From contig JADLAX010000077.1 in NCBI GenBank assembly GCA_020848035.1, forward strand, positions 62,001 through 126,000: 64,000 bases of DNA, read 5' to 3'. The position numbers were made by a program, and so were the translations under genes. The DNA is from Anaerolineae bacterium. GTDB taxonomy: Bacteria; Chloroflexota; Anaerolineae; Promineifilales; Promineifilaceae. Of this stretch, positions 15,352 through 24,449 are shown in pieces. Each line of letters starts with the position of its first letter. The stretch's first letter is position 1. The notes beneath the pieces are model-generated. The model had not been told where the DNA came from, searched no databases, and was given only the letters and a program-made list of their open reading frames with translations.

Positions 15352-16162
15352 GTTACTGTGGCAAGAGTTACGTTTTCGGCGCAGCGCGATCATTGGCTGG
15401 AGCCTGGGGCTGTGCTTTTTTCCGCTGGTGTACATTGCCATTTATCCCTCCGTGGCGGAGGAGATGGCCGGGTTGGCCGACCTGGAACTTTACCAGGCAC
15501 TGGGCATGAATTTGGGCACCTTTAGCGACTGGGTCGGCTCGATTTTGATCGTCTTTATGCCCCTGGTGGCAGCCATCTACGGCATCATCGACGGCATAGG
15601 CACATTGGCTGGCGAAGAGGAAGACGGCCGTCTCGAAATGATCGTTACCCTGCCGCTGCCGCGCTGGCAAATTGTGACGGCCAAGGCACTTGCCTTCGTC
15701 ATTTCGTCCGTCATCATGTTTGTGGTGGTGGCGGTGGTGTCGCTGCTGGTGTTCCAATCCATCCAAAGCCAGATTGAGACAGAGCTGACGAGCGGGGATT
15801 TGTTTACGGCCGTTCTGATGGCCTGGCCGCTGGTGTTTGCCGTGGGCATGCTGAGCCTGTTTTTGGCCGCCTTCTGCGCCAACCGCCGTTTTGCCTCGAT
15901 GATTGCCGCCGCCGTGTTGGTGGTGGGCTACTTCGGCAGCAATCTGGCGGCGTCCACCACGGCGTTGGAGCCATTCGAGCCATTTTTCCTGTTCACGTAT
16001 TTGGATGCGTCGGGAACGGCCGTTAGAGAAGGCCAGGCCGCAGGCGATATGCTGGTTCTGTTGGGGATTGGATTGGTCAGCTTTGCCCTGGCCCTCTTTT
16101 TCTTCCAGCGCCGCGACCTGACGGTGGGGCTGTGGCCCTGGCAGCGGGCAAGGGTGGTGTAA
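15344..16162 (+). CDS. ABC-2 type permease
   Basis: A 272-residue membrane protein with six hydrophobic segments and a conserved cytoplasmic loop GEEEDGRLEMIVTLPLPRWQIVTAK, typical of ABC-2 exporter permeases, where it couples to the ATPase. The ATG at 15344 has GGAGG five bases upstream and overlaps the ATPase gene by eight bases; the alternative ATG twelve bases earlier lies before that ribosome binding site. The protein ends 66 bases before the convergent pnkp gene, separated from it by an inverted repeat. Confidence 0.9.
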   Translation: MFRLLWQELRFRRSAIIGWSLGLCFFPLVYIAIYPSVAEEMAGLADLELYQALGMNLGTFSDWVGSILIVFMPLVAAIYGIIDGIGTLAGEEEDGRLEMIVTLPLPRWQIVTAKALAFVISSVIMFVVVAVVSLLVFQSIQSQIETELTSGDLFTAVLMAWPLVFAVGMLSLFLAAFCANRRFASMIAAAVLVVGYFGSNLAASTTALEPFEPFFLFTYLDASGTAVREGQAAGDMLVLLGIGLVSFALALFFFQRRDLTVGLWPWQRARVV

Positions 16163-16164
16163 GC

Positions 16165-16215
16165 GGTAAGCCATGAACGGTAATCGGTAAGCGCTTTCTG
16201 TTTACCGATTACCGT
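16165..16215. repeat. Inverted GGTAATC-word repeat between convergent genes
   Basis: ACGGTAATCGGTAA (16177-16190) and TTACCGATTACCGT (16202-16215) form a perfect 14-bp stem with an 11-base loop. It sits between the converging ABC permease and pnkp genes and could serve as a bidirectional terminator. The same word family is inserted in the aspS leader at 56513-56592. Confidence 0.75.
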
Positions 16216-16228
16216 CTTGCCAACTTAC

Positions 16229-18808
16229 TTACAGGCGAGGATCAATCGGTTCACTTTCCAAGGCTAAGACACCAAAAACACATTCGTGAACACGGCGCAG
16301 TGGTTCTCGTTTAACGAACCGCTCTAACGCCTCAACGCCTAAAGCAAACTCGCGTAAAGCCAGGGAACGTTTGCGCCCCACACTGCGATTTTTGAGGCTC
16401 TGCAAATAATCAGGCAAGGTGTATTCAGGCCCATAGATAATTCGCAAATATTCACGACCGCGACATTTCATGGCTGGCTGAACCAGCCCTTTGTGACCAA
16501 ATGTGATGAAGTCCAATGGCTTGATAACCATCCCCTCACCACCGCGATCTGTAAGCTGTGTCCACCAATTTACGGCCGTTTCCTCACTTTCTGGATCGTC
16601 TAAATTCACGTAAATATGATTTGTATGCATTAAGATATCGGCTGTTTGACTGTCCACAACCTGCTTGATTGTGTCCATGTGCCAGCGGTGATTTTTATCG
16701 GTATGCACCTGGTTTTCGGTTGCCAGAATGTGGAATGGGGCCAGCTTTAAATCGGCCACGGTTTGCACAGGCCAGCAGTAATTCCGATAAGCTTGCCGGT
16801 ATTGTTCGATTAACGCTGCTTTTTGCTCAAATTGCTGTTTCAGTGCTTCCACTTCGATGCCACGTTGAGCCAGTTGCTCCAACTGCTGGATGGCTGTTGC
16901 CAGCGACGCTTCCCCTGCTGCGCCAACAGCGGCGTATTGATCTTGTAACAAGGCTTGCGCTTTTTCTGACCAGGGCATCAACTCGCAATCCAAACAAACC
17001 CAGGATGTTTCCATTTGTTCCCAAAAGTTTGCTAGGGTGAGCGCTTCTTGCAAATAGCGCAAGAATTCCTGTTCAACGGCCGTATCTGCAAAAAAGCGGC
17101 GGCCGGTGCGTGTGTAAACGATCCCGATACCCTCACCCAAAACGCCAAATCGCTGCTGAACGGCCGTTGTGCTCTGCCCCACAATCACCACCGCCCGCGA
17201 CCCCATGTGCTTTTCCTGGCAAATCAGTTCCCTCACCCCGTTTTTGCGGTAGTAGCTGAATGCTTCTGCCGGATGCTCTAACAAATCTGGTTCGCGGCTT
17301 GTTTCTGTGGGTGACATCGTAGGCGGCAAGTAGATCAGCCATTTGGGTGAAACGGCAAAGCGGCTCATTACTTCTAGCGCAGCGGTGCTGTTTTCTGCTT
17401 CCAGCGTGATTGTTCGGCGCAGTCGGGTCTGGACAATCCGCTTGCCCGTCACGTCTGCCAAATCCAAAACGTCATCGCTTAGCTGTTGGGCTGTTGGCTG
17501 TGTCTCTTCAACTTTTTGCAGCGGCCGTGCCGGTTTGGCATATTCCTTGTGGGCAGGCAGTGAAACCAGTTCGCGTTCAGGATAGCGCAAGGCGGTCAGT
17601 GCGCCACCAAAAACACAGCCAGTATCTACATTGATGGTATTGTTCAACCATTCGGGCTGTGGCACAGGCGTATGCCCATACACCACCGCCGCTTCGCCCC
17701 GATACTCAATCGCCCAATTGTAACGAATGGGCAAACCAAACTCGTCAGTTTCCCCGGTTGTTTCGCCATACAAAGCAAAATCCCGCACGCGTGAGGAGGC
17801 CCGGCCTTGCAACTCCTCTTTTAGACCCGCATGGGCGACAACCAGCTTGCCATCGTCCAAAACATAATGGCTGACAAGCGAGTAGATAAACTGAGCCATC
17901 TCTTGCTCAAATGGCTTCACATCGGGCAAGGCTTGAATTTCATCCAGCGTTTGTTGAAGACCATGTTTAATTTGGACAGTACGGCCGTTCAAATACCGCA
18001 TCAATTTTGTGTCATGGTTTCCCGGCACACACAGCGCCTGGTTTGCCCTAACCATGTGGTGTACCAATTGATAGCTGTCCAAAATTCTTGGTCCACGGTC
18101 TACAAGATCACCCAAGAAAATCGCCTTACGCCCTTCGGGATGTTTATAAACGCGATCATATGTATAGAAACTCTTTTCTGGCAGCTCTTCCCACACGTAG
18201 CCCAACTTTTCCAATAACAATTCAAGCTCATCGGCGCAGCCGTGAATATCGCCGATGATGTCGAATGGGCCGTGTTCTTCCTGGCGATTGTTCCATAGCG
18301 GTTCCCGTATGATTTCAGCCGCAGCCACTTCCTCGACTGATTTCAGGGTGTGTATGCGGCGAAACCCTTCTTTTTTGAGCTTGCGCAGGGATCGCTGCAT
18401 GTCTCGAATCTGGTTGCGAATGACGTGCTTGCCAAATGCTCGGTCGGCTCGCGTTTCATTGCGTGCCTGGCAAACAGCCTCAGGCAAATCCAGCACAATT
18501 GCTACGGGCAAGACGTGATATTGACGGGCCAACTGCACATATTGCTGCCTATCCTGTGGCTTTACGTTGGTAGCATCAATGACGGTAAGACGGCCGTTTG
18601 CTAACCGCTTGGCCGCAATATAGTTCATTGCCTCAAAAGCATCCTTTGTCACAGCCTGATCATTCTCATTATCCGCCAGCAAGCCACGAAAATAATCTGA
18701 AGATAACACCTCTGTAGGCAGAAAATGCGCTTGGGCAAATGTGGACTTGCCTGATCCCGACGGACCAATCAGTACAATCAGCGCTAGTTCTGGAATTGGT
18801 AACTTCAT
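16229..18808 (-). CDS. pnkp: Polynucleotide kinase-phosphatase-ligase Pnkp (RNA repair)
   Basis: An 859-residue three-module RNA repair enzyme, close to the roughly 870 residues of Clostridium thermocellum Pnkp. The N-terminal 5'-OH polynucleotide kinase has the P-loop GPSGSGKST (15-23). The central metallophosphoesterase that removes 2',3'-cyclic phosphate ends has GDIHGC (186-191), GDLVDRG (233-239) and GNHD (263-266). The C-terminal half is the adenylyltransferase/ligase domain with the nucleophilic Lys in EKHMGSR (K533). Its start overlaps the hen1 stop by 4 bases (ATGA), so the two are translationally coupled. In the characterised system Hen1 2'-O-methylates the 3' end before Pnkp heals and seals RNA cut by ribotoxins. 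Confidence 0.96.
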   Translation of the reverse strand: MKLPIPELALIVLIGPSGSGKSTFAQAHFLPTEVLSSDYFRGLLADNENDQAVTKDAFEAMNYIAAKRLANGRLTVIDATNVKPQDRQQYVQLARQYHVLPVAIVLDLPEAVCQARNETRADRAFGKHVIRNQIRDMQRSLRKLKKEGFRRIHTLKSVEEVAAAEIIREPLWNNRQEEHGPFDIIGDIHGCADELELLLEKLGYVWEELPEKSFYTYDRVYKHPEGRKAIFLGDLVDRGPRILDSYQLVHHMVRANQALCVPGNHDTKLMRYLNGRTVQIKHGLQQTLDEIQALPDVKPFEQEMAQFIYSLVSHYVLDDGKLVVAHAGLKEELQGRASSRVRDFALYGETTGETDEFGLPIRYNWAIEYRGEAAVVYGHTPVPQPEWLNNTINVDTGCVFGGALTALRYPERELVSLPAHKEYAKPARPLQKVEETQPTAQQLSDDVLDLADVTGKRIVQTRLRRTITLEAENSTAALEVMSRFAVSPKWLIYLPPTMSPTETSREPDLLEHPAEAFSYYRKNGVRELICQEKHMGSRAVVIVGQSTTAVQQRFGVLGEGIGIVYTRTGRRFFADTAVEQEFLRYLQEALTLANFWEQMETSWVCLDCELMPWSEKAQALLQDQYAAVGAAGEASLATAIQQLEQLAQRGIEVEALKQQFEQKAALIEQYRQAYRNYCWPVQTVADLKLAPFHILATENQVHTDKNHRWHMDTIKQVVDSQTADILMHTNHIYVNLDDPESEETAVNWWTQLTDRGGEGMVIKPLDFITFGHKGLVQPAMKCRGREYLRIIYGPEYTLPDYLQSLKNRSVGRKRSLALREFALGVEALERFVKREPLRRVHECVFGVLALESEPIDPRL

Positions 18809-20190
18809 CGCTCAAATACCCCCATTTGTGATGGGGAACCCACCTCAGCCACCTCTGGCCCCAGATTGACAAACCGCACCCTGTACCCATTTTCAGCAGC
18901 AATATTTGTTGCCCACTCCTGGAACGCAGCCCGAGACCACTCAAACCGATGATCTGGATGCCGAAACTGACCGGCAGGCAATTCGGACCACATCACATTG
19001 TATTCGCTGTTGGGCGTTGTTAGCACAATCATTTTGGGTTGAGCATATTGAAATAAAACTTTCTCAAATGCCTTCAACCGATCTGCATCCAGATGTTCAA
19101 TCACTTCAACTACAGCCGCTGCATCATACCCCCCCAACTGCTCATCGCGATACATGAGCGAGCCATGTTTCAGCTGAATACGCTCCCGCTGCCTGGCAGG
19201 CAATTCTTCTAAATGCAAACGCTCTTGCGCATTTTGCAAGCTGCGATAAGAAACATCCATGCCTAAAATTTGCTTGAACTGCAGATCTTGCAGCAGCAGG
19301 CGCAACAACTTGCCTTCGCCACAACCTAAATCAAGCACGGACTGCGCCCCGCTTGCTTTTATGGTTTCTACCACAGTCTGTAAGCGCAATTGGTGCAAAC
19401 CCAGCGTTGCTTCTTTTTTCTCTTCGGGTGAATCGTCTGTCTCACTCAAGTCTGCATCGTCTTCTAACAATTGCGCCATAGCCTGCTGGGTTAACTGCCG
19501 CCGGTACTTCAGCGAGCGATTGACAATTTCCTGACGTGCCGGGTGCGTCTCTAACCAGGATTCACCTCGTTTGAGCAGCTTGTCAATTTCATCTTCACCA
19601 ACCCAGTAATGTTTATCCCCATCCAGCACCGGAACTAACACATAAAGGTGGTTCAGTAACGCTTGCAGCGACACCTGATTTTTGAGAGTGAGGGCATAAA
19701 GCTGGCCCTGCCCCCATTCTGGGAACTGAGGATCGAGTTCAAGGTGTGTTGCTTCTATCTCATAACCCAGTGGCACAAATAAACGCTGAACCAGATCGCC
19801 ATCTCCACTAATTGAAACTGCCGACAAGTGCGCCTCCAATGGTAGAGGTTGGTTAACAAGTTGAGGTTGATCTTGGCAACGGCCGTTTAGAGCCGAACCA
19901 TACACCTGGGCAAGGGCCACACTCAAAAATGAAGAGGCAACATACGGCCGATCGTTCACATAGGGCTGCAAAGCAAAGCTAAAATTCCTGCTTTTGCCGC
20001 CGCGAGCCAGCTTGATCGGATCAACATCCAATAAAAGCGCGGCCGTGCACTTCCCGGCAGTCGCTTCAGGATAAAAAACATGCGCTTTGCCAAAGCTAAG
20101 CTTAAACGATTGCAGCTTCTGCGGATGCTTGTGTAGCAAATAACCGAGGTCAGTTGCAGGTTGATGAGTAGTGGTAATTGAAAGTAACAT
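18805..20190 (-). CDS. hen1: 3'-terminal RNA ribose 2'-O-methyltransferase Hen1
   Basis: A 461-residue bacterial Hen1. The N-terminal half (to about 245) is the bacterial Hen1 domain that stimulates the Pnkp ligase, beginning LLSITTTHQPATDLGYLLHKHP. After an acidic linker, the methyltransferase domain has SAM motif DLGCGEG (287-293) and the Hen1 metal-binding signature EVIEH (362-366) with a later His in HPDHRFEW. These Glu and His residues coordinate the metal that recognises the 3'-terminal 2',3'-diol. The ATG at 20190 matches family starts; the frame is open 33 codons further. This gene is upstream of pnkp in the same operon. It protects repaired RNA ends against re-cleavage. Confidence 0.95.
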   Translation of the reverse strand: MLLSITTTHQPATDLGYLLHKHPQKLQSFKLSFGKAHVFYPEATAGKCTAALLLDVDPIKLARGGKSRNFSFALQPYVNDRPYVASSFLSVALAQVYGSALNGRCQDQPQLVNQPLPLEAHLSAVSISGDGDLVQRLFVPLGYEIEATHLELDPQFPEWGQGQLYALTLKNQVSLQALLNHLYVLVPVLDGDKHYWVGEDEIDKLLKRGESWLETHPARQEIVNRSLKYRRQLTQQAMAQLLEDDADLSETDDSPEEKKEATLGLHQLRLQTVVETIKASGAQSVLDLGCGEGKLLRLLLQDLQFKQILGMDVSYRSLQNAQERLHLEELPARQRERIQLKHGSLMYRDEQLGGYDAAAVVEVIEHLDADRLKAFEKVLFQYAQPKMIVLTTPNSEYNVMWSELPAGQFRHPDHRFEWSRAAFQEWATNIAAENGYRVRFVNLGPEVAEVGSPSQMGVFER

Positions 20191-20240
20191 AGCGTTTGAT
20201 AATTTTTGATTTGGGCAAGCGATGAGAGCAAACCATGCTG

Positions 20241-20268
20241 ATTTTAGCAAATCCCTCACGGTTTGTAA
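20241..20268 (-). promoter_or_regulatory. Promoter of hen1-pnkp
   Basis: Read on the minus strand, TTACAA (20268-20263) and TAAAAT (20246-20241) are 16 bases apart, starting transcription about 50 bases before the hen1 ATG. No operator-like palindrome is evident. Confidence 0.5.
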
Positions 20269-20303
20269 CGCTTCTATTGTTTGTGACACAGGGCTTTTTT
20301 GCG

Positions 20304-20732
20304 TTAATCAGGCTCGTGAGGAGCACGCCAGGTGGGTGATTTGTGAACATGTACCACCCGCCAACCGTTGGCATCTTTTATGAGGACGCGGCTTTCGTTG
20401 TGGCTGCGGTGCTGGATGCCCGCCTCGGTGGCGATGGAGAGCATGAAGGTGTAGGAAACAACGGCCGTTACCACCCCCGTCTCTTCGCCATAAATTTGCA
20501 CGCGCGGCTCCCACAAATCATAACGAAAATCGCTGTCGGTGCCCGCCCAACTGTGGTCAATCATGAACAGGTGAAAGTCCAGCCCATCCTGCCGGTGCGG
20601 CGTCACAAACCATTCATACAGCGATAAATCTTCGGCGGTCGTGGCTTTGTAAGTAGCCACATCCTGGCTAAAAATGCTTTGAATGTGCCGGTGCAAAAAG
20701 TCCCACATCTCTTGTTCTAAATCGTTCATCAT
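20304..20732 (-). CDS. NTF2/SnoaL-like protein (CaMKII association-domain type)
   Basis: A 142-residue protein of the NTF2-like fold (DUF4440/CaMKII-AD branch). The pattern is typical: an N-terminal helix, YKATTAEDLSLYEW, HRQDGLDFHLFMID, RVQIYGEETGVVTAVVSYTF, then RVLIKDANGWRVVHVHKSPT. Such proteins form conical barrels with a ligand pocket; many are of unknown function. The start codon abuts the ruvA stop codon, with a double Met at the N-terminus (20732 or 20729), so it is probably translated with ruvA. A role with RuvA is not implied by the family. Confidence 0.75.
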   Translation of the reverse strand: MMNDLEQEMWDFLHRHIQSIFSQDVATYKATTAEDLSLYEWFVTPHRQDGLDFHLFMIDHSWAGTDSDFRYDLWEPRVQIYGEETGVVTAVVSYTFMLSIATEAGIQHRSHNESRVLIKDANGWRVVHVHKSPTWRAPHEPD

Positions 20733-21314
20733 TTACCCCTGGTCGAGATGTTGCAGGGCCATTTGCACGCGCTCGTCGAAGGATTTGACGTCGCGGGGGA
20801 TGTTTTGCAGGGCGGACTGCGCTTCCACAATGCTGAAGCCCAGCCCGGTGAGGAAATCAATCACGTCGGCATCCACGTCGCTGACCAGCGGTACGGCCGT
20901 ACTCAGCTGCGTCAGGTCCAATTTGTCACGCAGTTGGAACATGATGCGTTCGGCCGTTTTCTTGCCAATACCAGGGACACGCTGGAGAACGGCCGTTTCC
21001 TCCCGCATAATCGCACTCTTCAACAGCTCTGGACTTAGCGTGCCCAAAATCGAAAGCGCTACCTTGGGACCTACCCCGTTTACCCCCAGCAGCACCTCAA
21101 ACAGCTGCAAATCCTCTTCCACCTCAAAGCCGTACAGCGACAACTCCTGCTCGCGCACAATAAGGTGAGTATGCAGCCGCACCGAACGGCCCACGCCGCC
21201 CACATCTTCCAACACCGTGCGCGGCACAAACACGCGGATCCCCACGCCGCCAACGTTTACCACCAGGCTGCTGTCTTCAATTTTCAAAATGGTCCCACTG
21301 AGAGAAGCTATCAT
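20733..21314 (-). CDS. ruvA: Holliday junction DNA helicase subunit RuvA
   Basis: A 193-residue junction-binding subunit that loads the RuvB motor. The N-terminal OB domain starts MIASLSGTILKIEDSSLVVNVGGVGIRVFVP. The two helix-hairpin-helix motifs are LLGVNGVGPKVALSIL and VPGIGKKTAERIMFQL. The C-terminal domain III (about 145-193, DADVIDFLTGLGFSIVEAQSAL) contacts RuvB. The length is normal. ruvC and ruvB are not adjacent. Confidence 0.97.
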   Translation of the reverse strand: MIASLSGTILKIEDSSLVVNVGGVGIRVFVPRTVLEDVGGVGRSVRLHTHLIVREQELSLYGFEVEEDLQLFEVLLGVNGVGPKVALSILGTLSPELLKSAIMREETAVLQRVPGIGKKTAERIMFQLRDKLDLTQLSTAVPLVSDVDADVIDFLTGLGFSIVEAQSALQNIPRDVKSFDERVQMALQHLDQG

Positions 21315-21403
21315 AAGAAGTTATTGAGTCATTGAGTGATTTGGGTAACTGGACGCAAAAATGCAGCGATCTTTTACCGCTTATATGACTGTGCACCGCC
21401 TGT

Positions 21404-22213
21404 TTATGCCGGAAGTTCCCCGATACGCCTTAGTTTGGCTTCCAAGTCGGCTTCGGTGCGGCCCATGTTGACATCCAGATGCGGATAGGCCAGCCAGACA
21501 AGGCTAAAGCCAAACAGCGCCCCGGTGAAGGTGCGCAGGAAAGGCGTGCTTTCGCGCAGGGGAAAGATACTGTTTAACACTGCCTGAATGCCCGCCGGTT
21601 CACCGCCGCCCAGCGGCGTAGCGTAGTAGCTAAACAGCTGGCTAAAACCATCCCAGGCAATCGGCCCCATGCCAATGATGAGGAAGAGGATGAAGGGCAA
21701 CGGCCGTACCGCCCCAAACCGCCGCAGCAGGCCATACATCAGCCCGCCAATGAGTACAAAGCCGTAAATGGCAATGTCGCGCTCACACAGGGCCATCTTG
21801 TACCCCATTTGCTCATTACCCAGAAATTCGCGCGCCGCCACAAAAAATTCCGCCCAGTTGCCCTCTTCAACGCTGCTAAATTCGGGCAGAGTGGGCGTGT
21901 AGCTTTCCAGCGGATTCAAATCCGTACCGGCCAGGGCACGGGGGTAAGCCGCTTGCTCGCCAAAGAGGAAAAAGCTGCGCGAGGCCATCTGGTGGCACAT
22001 CGGGCTGTACACGGCGTAGATGACCCGTGCCGGGCCGGTAGCCCCCACGTTCATCAGCACCGGGGCCAGGATGGGCAGCGCCACGTAGATAGCGATGATG
22101 GTGTTGAGCACAGCCAGCCAATGTTTGCTGAACTTGTAAATCAGCTTATCAGCGCCAATCACAAAATCACGCGTGCGGCCAGTTACCACTTTTTTCGGGG
22201 GAGGTGATGCCAT
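21404..22213 (-). CDS. DUF2085 integral membrane protein
   Basis: A 269-residue membrane protein with five or six hydrophobic segments. It matches DUF2085 by three conserved sites: the Cys/His site in SPMCHQMASRSFF, the CERDIAIYG segment and the DGFSQLF segment. These Cys, His and Asp residues suggest metal or cofactor binding, but the function is unknown. It is longer than most family members because of an extra loop of about 60 residues after the first Cys site. It lies just downstream of the TlpA/CcdA genes on the same strand, so a link with cytochrome or thiol chemistry is possible. Confidence 0.8.
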   Translation of the reverse strand: MASPPPKKVVTGRTRDFVIGADKLIYKFSKHWLAVLNTIIAIYVALPILAPVLMNVGATGPARVIYAVYSPMCHQMASRSFFLFGEQAAYPRALAGTDLNPLESYTPTLPEFSSVEEGNWAEFFVAAREFLGNEQMGYKMALCERDIAIYGFVLIGGLMYGLLRRFGAVRPLPFILFLIIGMGPIAWDGFSQLFSYYATPLGGGEPAGIQAVLNSIFPLRESTPFLRTFTGALFGFSLVWLAYPHLDVNMGRTEADLEAKLRRIGELPA

Positions 22214-22282
22214 ATGAGTTCCTTGGTTAGGTCAGTGGCGCTATTTCATCACGAATCGGACGAATTGACAAATCAGCCAGGG

Positions 22283-22969
22283 TTAGTTGGTGGCAGGCAG
22301 GGTGTCGGCGAGATAACCGTCGATGACGGCCTGGGTCATGGGGCCACGATGAATGGCGGTGACTTCGCCCGCGCCGTTGATGAAGAAGGTGGTCGGCAGG
22401 ATGTTGGCCACACCGTACAGCTCAGAAATGAGGCCTTCTTCGTCGAGAACGGCCGTAAAGCTCAAATCCATCTCGTCAAAAAACCGGGCCACATCCTCGG
22501 CCGATTCCTGCTGATCCAGGGCCAGAATGACCAGCCCTTCATCCTGGTACGCCTGGTAAGCGGCTTCCAGCTCCGGCATTTCCACCAGGCACGGGCCGCA
22601 CCAGGTGGCCCAGAAGTTGATGATGACTGGTTTACCGGATAGATGACTGAGCTGCACCAGGTTGCCCTCAACATCCATGAGGGCAAAGTCATAGGCCAGG
22701 TCACCCACGGCCAGGATATCGCCGCCGGTGGGTAGTTGATTGATGGTGGTCTCCGCCGGTTCAAAGGCGGGCACCTGCTGGAGGATCGATTGACTGGGAT
22801 TGGTTACGGCCGTTTCCGCCGCTTCATTGCCGCCAAACAGGTTCCCGCCAAAAATGATCAGCGTCAGGGCCAGCCCCAGAACGATAAAGCCAGCCAGGAT
22901 GAGCAGAGGGTTACGGCCGTTGCCGTCCGGCGTCTGGTTGGTGGGTTCAGAGCTACCTGAAGAGGTCAT
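22283..22969 (-). CDS. Membrane-anchored thioredoxin-like protein, TlpA/ResA/CcmG type
   Basis: A 228-residue protein with a single N-terminal anchor (PLLILAGFIVLGLALTLIIFGG), a roughly 45-residue linker and a periplasmic thioredoxin fold. The active site is NFWATWCGPC, and the cis-Pro loop is NILPTTFFI. It would reduce the apocytochrome CXXCH thiols before haem attachment, taking electrons from the CcdA-like gene just upstream, which ends 11 bases before. The start at 22969 (MTSSGSS) is chosen; twenty upstream codons lack family resemblance. Confidence 0.9.
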   Translation of the reverse strand: MTSSGSSEPTNQTPDGNGRNPLLILAGFIVLGLALTLIIFGGNLFGGNEAAETAVTNPSQSILQQVPAFEPAETTINQLPTGGDILAVGDLAYDFALMDVEGNLVQLSHLSGKPVIINFWATWCGPCLVEMPELEAAYQAYQDEGLVILALDQQESAEDVARFFDEMDLSFTAVLDEEGLISELYGVANILPTTFFINGAGEVTAIHRGPMTQAVIDGYLADTLPATN

Positions 22970-22980
22970 CACAAAATCAC

Positions 22981-24099
22981 TTATTGTTGGAACAGCGCAA
23001 TAAACCGCTCTTCCAAAAGGACAAACCATTCCGAAAATTCATACTGGCCAAACAGTGCGTTGATGCTCGTCAGGGTGCCGTTCAGCATCAGCAGCGCCAG
23101 CACCACAAACAGCGCCCCGCTGATCAGCTGCGTAGAGTGCAGATTCACCGTCACCTGGCGCTCCTCCGAGCCGGTGAACACCCACAGCGCCGCGCCCAGC
23201 AGCGACACGGCCAGCAGACCCAACTCATGCCCCAAGGTTACCGTTTGCCCGGCAAACATGGGAAATTGGAAAAAGGCGTAGTCGAGCACAGCTACCAGCA
23301 CGCGCCAGGCCGCCAAAGCCCACACCAGGGCGATGACCATAGCGTGGGTGTTCAGCGCCCAGCCCTTCCCGCGCAGGGCGCGCCAAAACAGGCTCTGGCG
23401 GCTCATCCGGCCAAAAAAGGTAGAGACAACCAACAGCGGCAGCCCCAAGCCCAGCGTGTAAATGAACAGCAGCATCATGCCGTTCCACACGGAGGTGGTT
23501 TGCGCCGCCAGCGTCAGCACCGTGCCTAAGATTGGGCCAATGCAACTGGTCCAGCCCACAGCAAAGCTCAAGCCAAAGATGTAGGAACCTTTCACCGTAG
23601 TGCTTTTGGGCTGCACGCCGCCAGTGCCGCTGGTATCAACCCCACCAAACCCTTTGCCCAGCAGGCTGAGCACACCAAACGTCAGCACCACCGCGCCGCC
23701 CACCAGAATGAGTAGATTCTGGTTGCGCAGCAAAGTTTTGCCCAGGGCAAAACCGGCCGCACCAAACAGGGTAAAGGTGGTGGCCAACCCCAGCATGAAG
23801 GCGATGGTATTGGTGGCAATCTGTTTACGGCCGCTTTGGAAGGCAAAGGCAAAATAAGCGGTCAGCACGGGCAGGGTACAGGGGGAGACAAAGCTGAGGA
23901 TACCACCGCCAAAGGCCAGCAGGGCCAGGATGGCAAACGGCTGCTTTTGCAGGCCGACGGCAAATTCTGGAGTGCTGCTGCCCTGGGTGGCTGAACCAAT
24001 GATCAGAAAAAGCAGAACGGCCGTCCCCACGCCAATGAGCAGCTTTTGACCCAATGACAGGGCACGCAGGGGTTCAGGAAGGGTTAACGATTTGAGCAT
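22981..24099 (-). CDS. CcdA/DsbD-like thiol-disulfide transmembrane transporter
   Basis: A 372-residue membrane protein with about nine hydrophobic segments. The CcdA core carries the two redox Cys in conserved sites: SFVSPCTLPVLTAYF and VGWTSCIGPILGT, which pass electrons across the membrane. Extra N-terminal and C-terminal transmembrane segments make it longer than CcdA proper (about 240). It lies between the ccm genes and the TlpA-like gene, fitting delivery of reductant to cytochrome c maturation. Confidence 0.9.
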   Translation of the reverse strand: MLKSLTLPEPLRALSLGQKLLIGVGTAVLLFLIIGSATQGSSTPEFAVGLQKQPFAILALLAFGGGILSFVSPCTLPVLTAYFAFAFQSGRKQIATNTIAFMLGLATTFTLFGAAGFALGKTLLRNQNLLILVGGAVVLTFGVLSLLGKGFGGVDTSGTGGVQPKSTTVKGSYIFGLSFAVGWTSCIGPILGTVLTLAAQTTSVWNGMMLLFIYTLGLGLPLLVVSTFFGRMSRQSLFWRALRGKGWALNTHAMVIALVWALAAWRVLVAVLDYAFFQFPMFAGQTVTLGHELGLLAVSLLGAALWVFTGSEERQVTVNLHSTQLISGALFVVLALLMLNGTLTSINALFGQYEFSEWFVLLEERFIALFQQ

Positions 24100-24145
24100 A
24101 GAACTCTCCGTAGCAAAATGTGTGTGGTTGGTTAGATGAGGCGTA

Positions 24146-24175
24146 ACGGCCGTTTGTTACATGAGAAACGGCCGT
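24146..24175. repeat. Hairpin from two ACGGCCGT copies between ccmD and ccdA-like genes
   Basis: ACGGCCGTTT (24146-24155) pairs with AAACGGCCGT (24166-24175) over 10 bp with a 10-base loop. There is no T-tract on either side. It lies in the 140-base gap of the cytochrome cluster. Confidence 0.55.
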
Positions 24176-24239
24176 GTCTTCATCACCCACTCAGGATGCC
24201 CGGTAAAGATTTAAGAAAAATAACGGTAGCATAAATTTT

Positions 24240-24449
24240 TTAACGGCCGTTATCCTCATCATCCTGTAATAGTCGCTCCATCAGCTGAAGGTCTTGCTGT
24301 AAATTGCGCTGCCGCAAAGCCAGGCTCACGATATACACCAGGCCAATCACCGCCATGACAAAGTAGCCCAGCATCAGGTAATTGTTGAAATTATTGGGAT
24401 CAACGCCGGTCTGTAAAGCAACGTTTAAAAGAAAAGCAAAAGCTGGCAT
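24240..24449 (-). CDS. ccmD: CcmD-like small membrane protein
   Basis: A 69-residue protein with one transmembrane helix (YLMLGYFVMAVIGLVYIVSLALRQRN) followed by a charged helix rich in Gln, Leu, Glu and Asp. Size, topology and position directly after ccmC (one-base overlap of stop and start) match CcmD, which helps release haem-CcmE from CcmABC. Sequence conservation in this family is low, so the call rests mostly on context. The final codons Asn-Gly-Arg and the stop derive from a TTAACGGCCGTT element. Confidence 0.7.
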   Translation of the reverse strand: MPAFAFLLNVALQTGVDPNNFNNYLMLGYFVMAVIGLVYIVSLALRQRNLQQDLQLMERLLQDDEDNGR

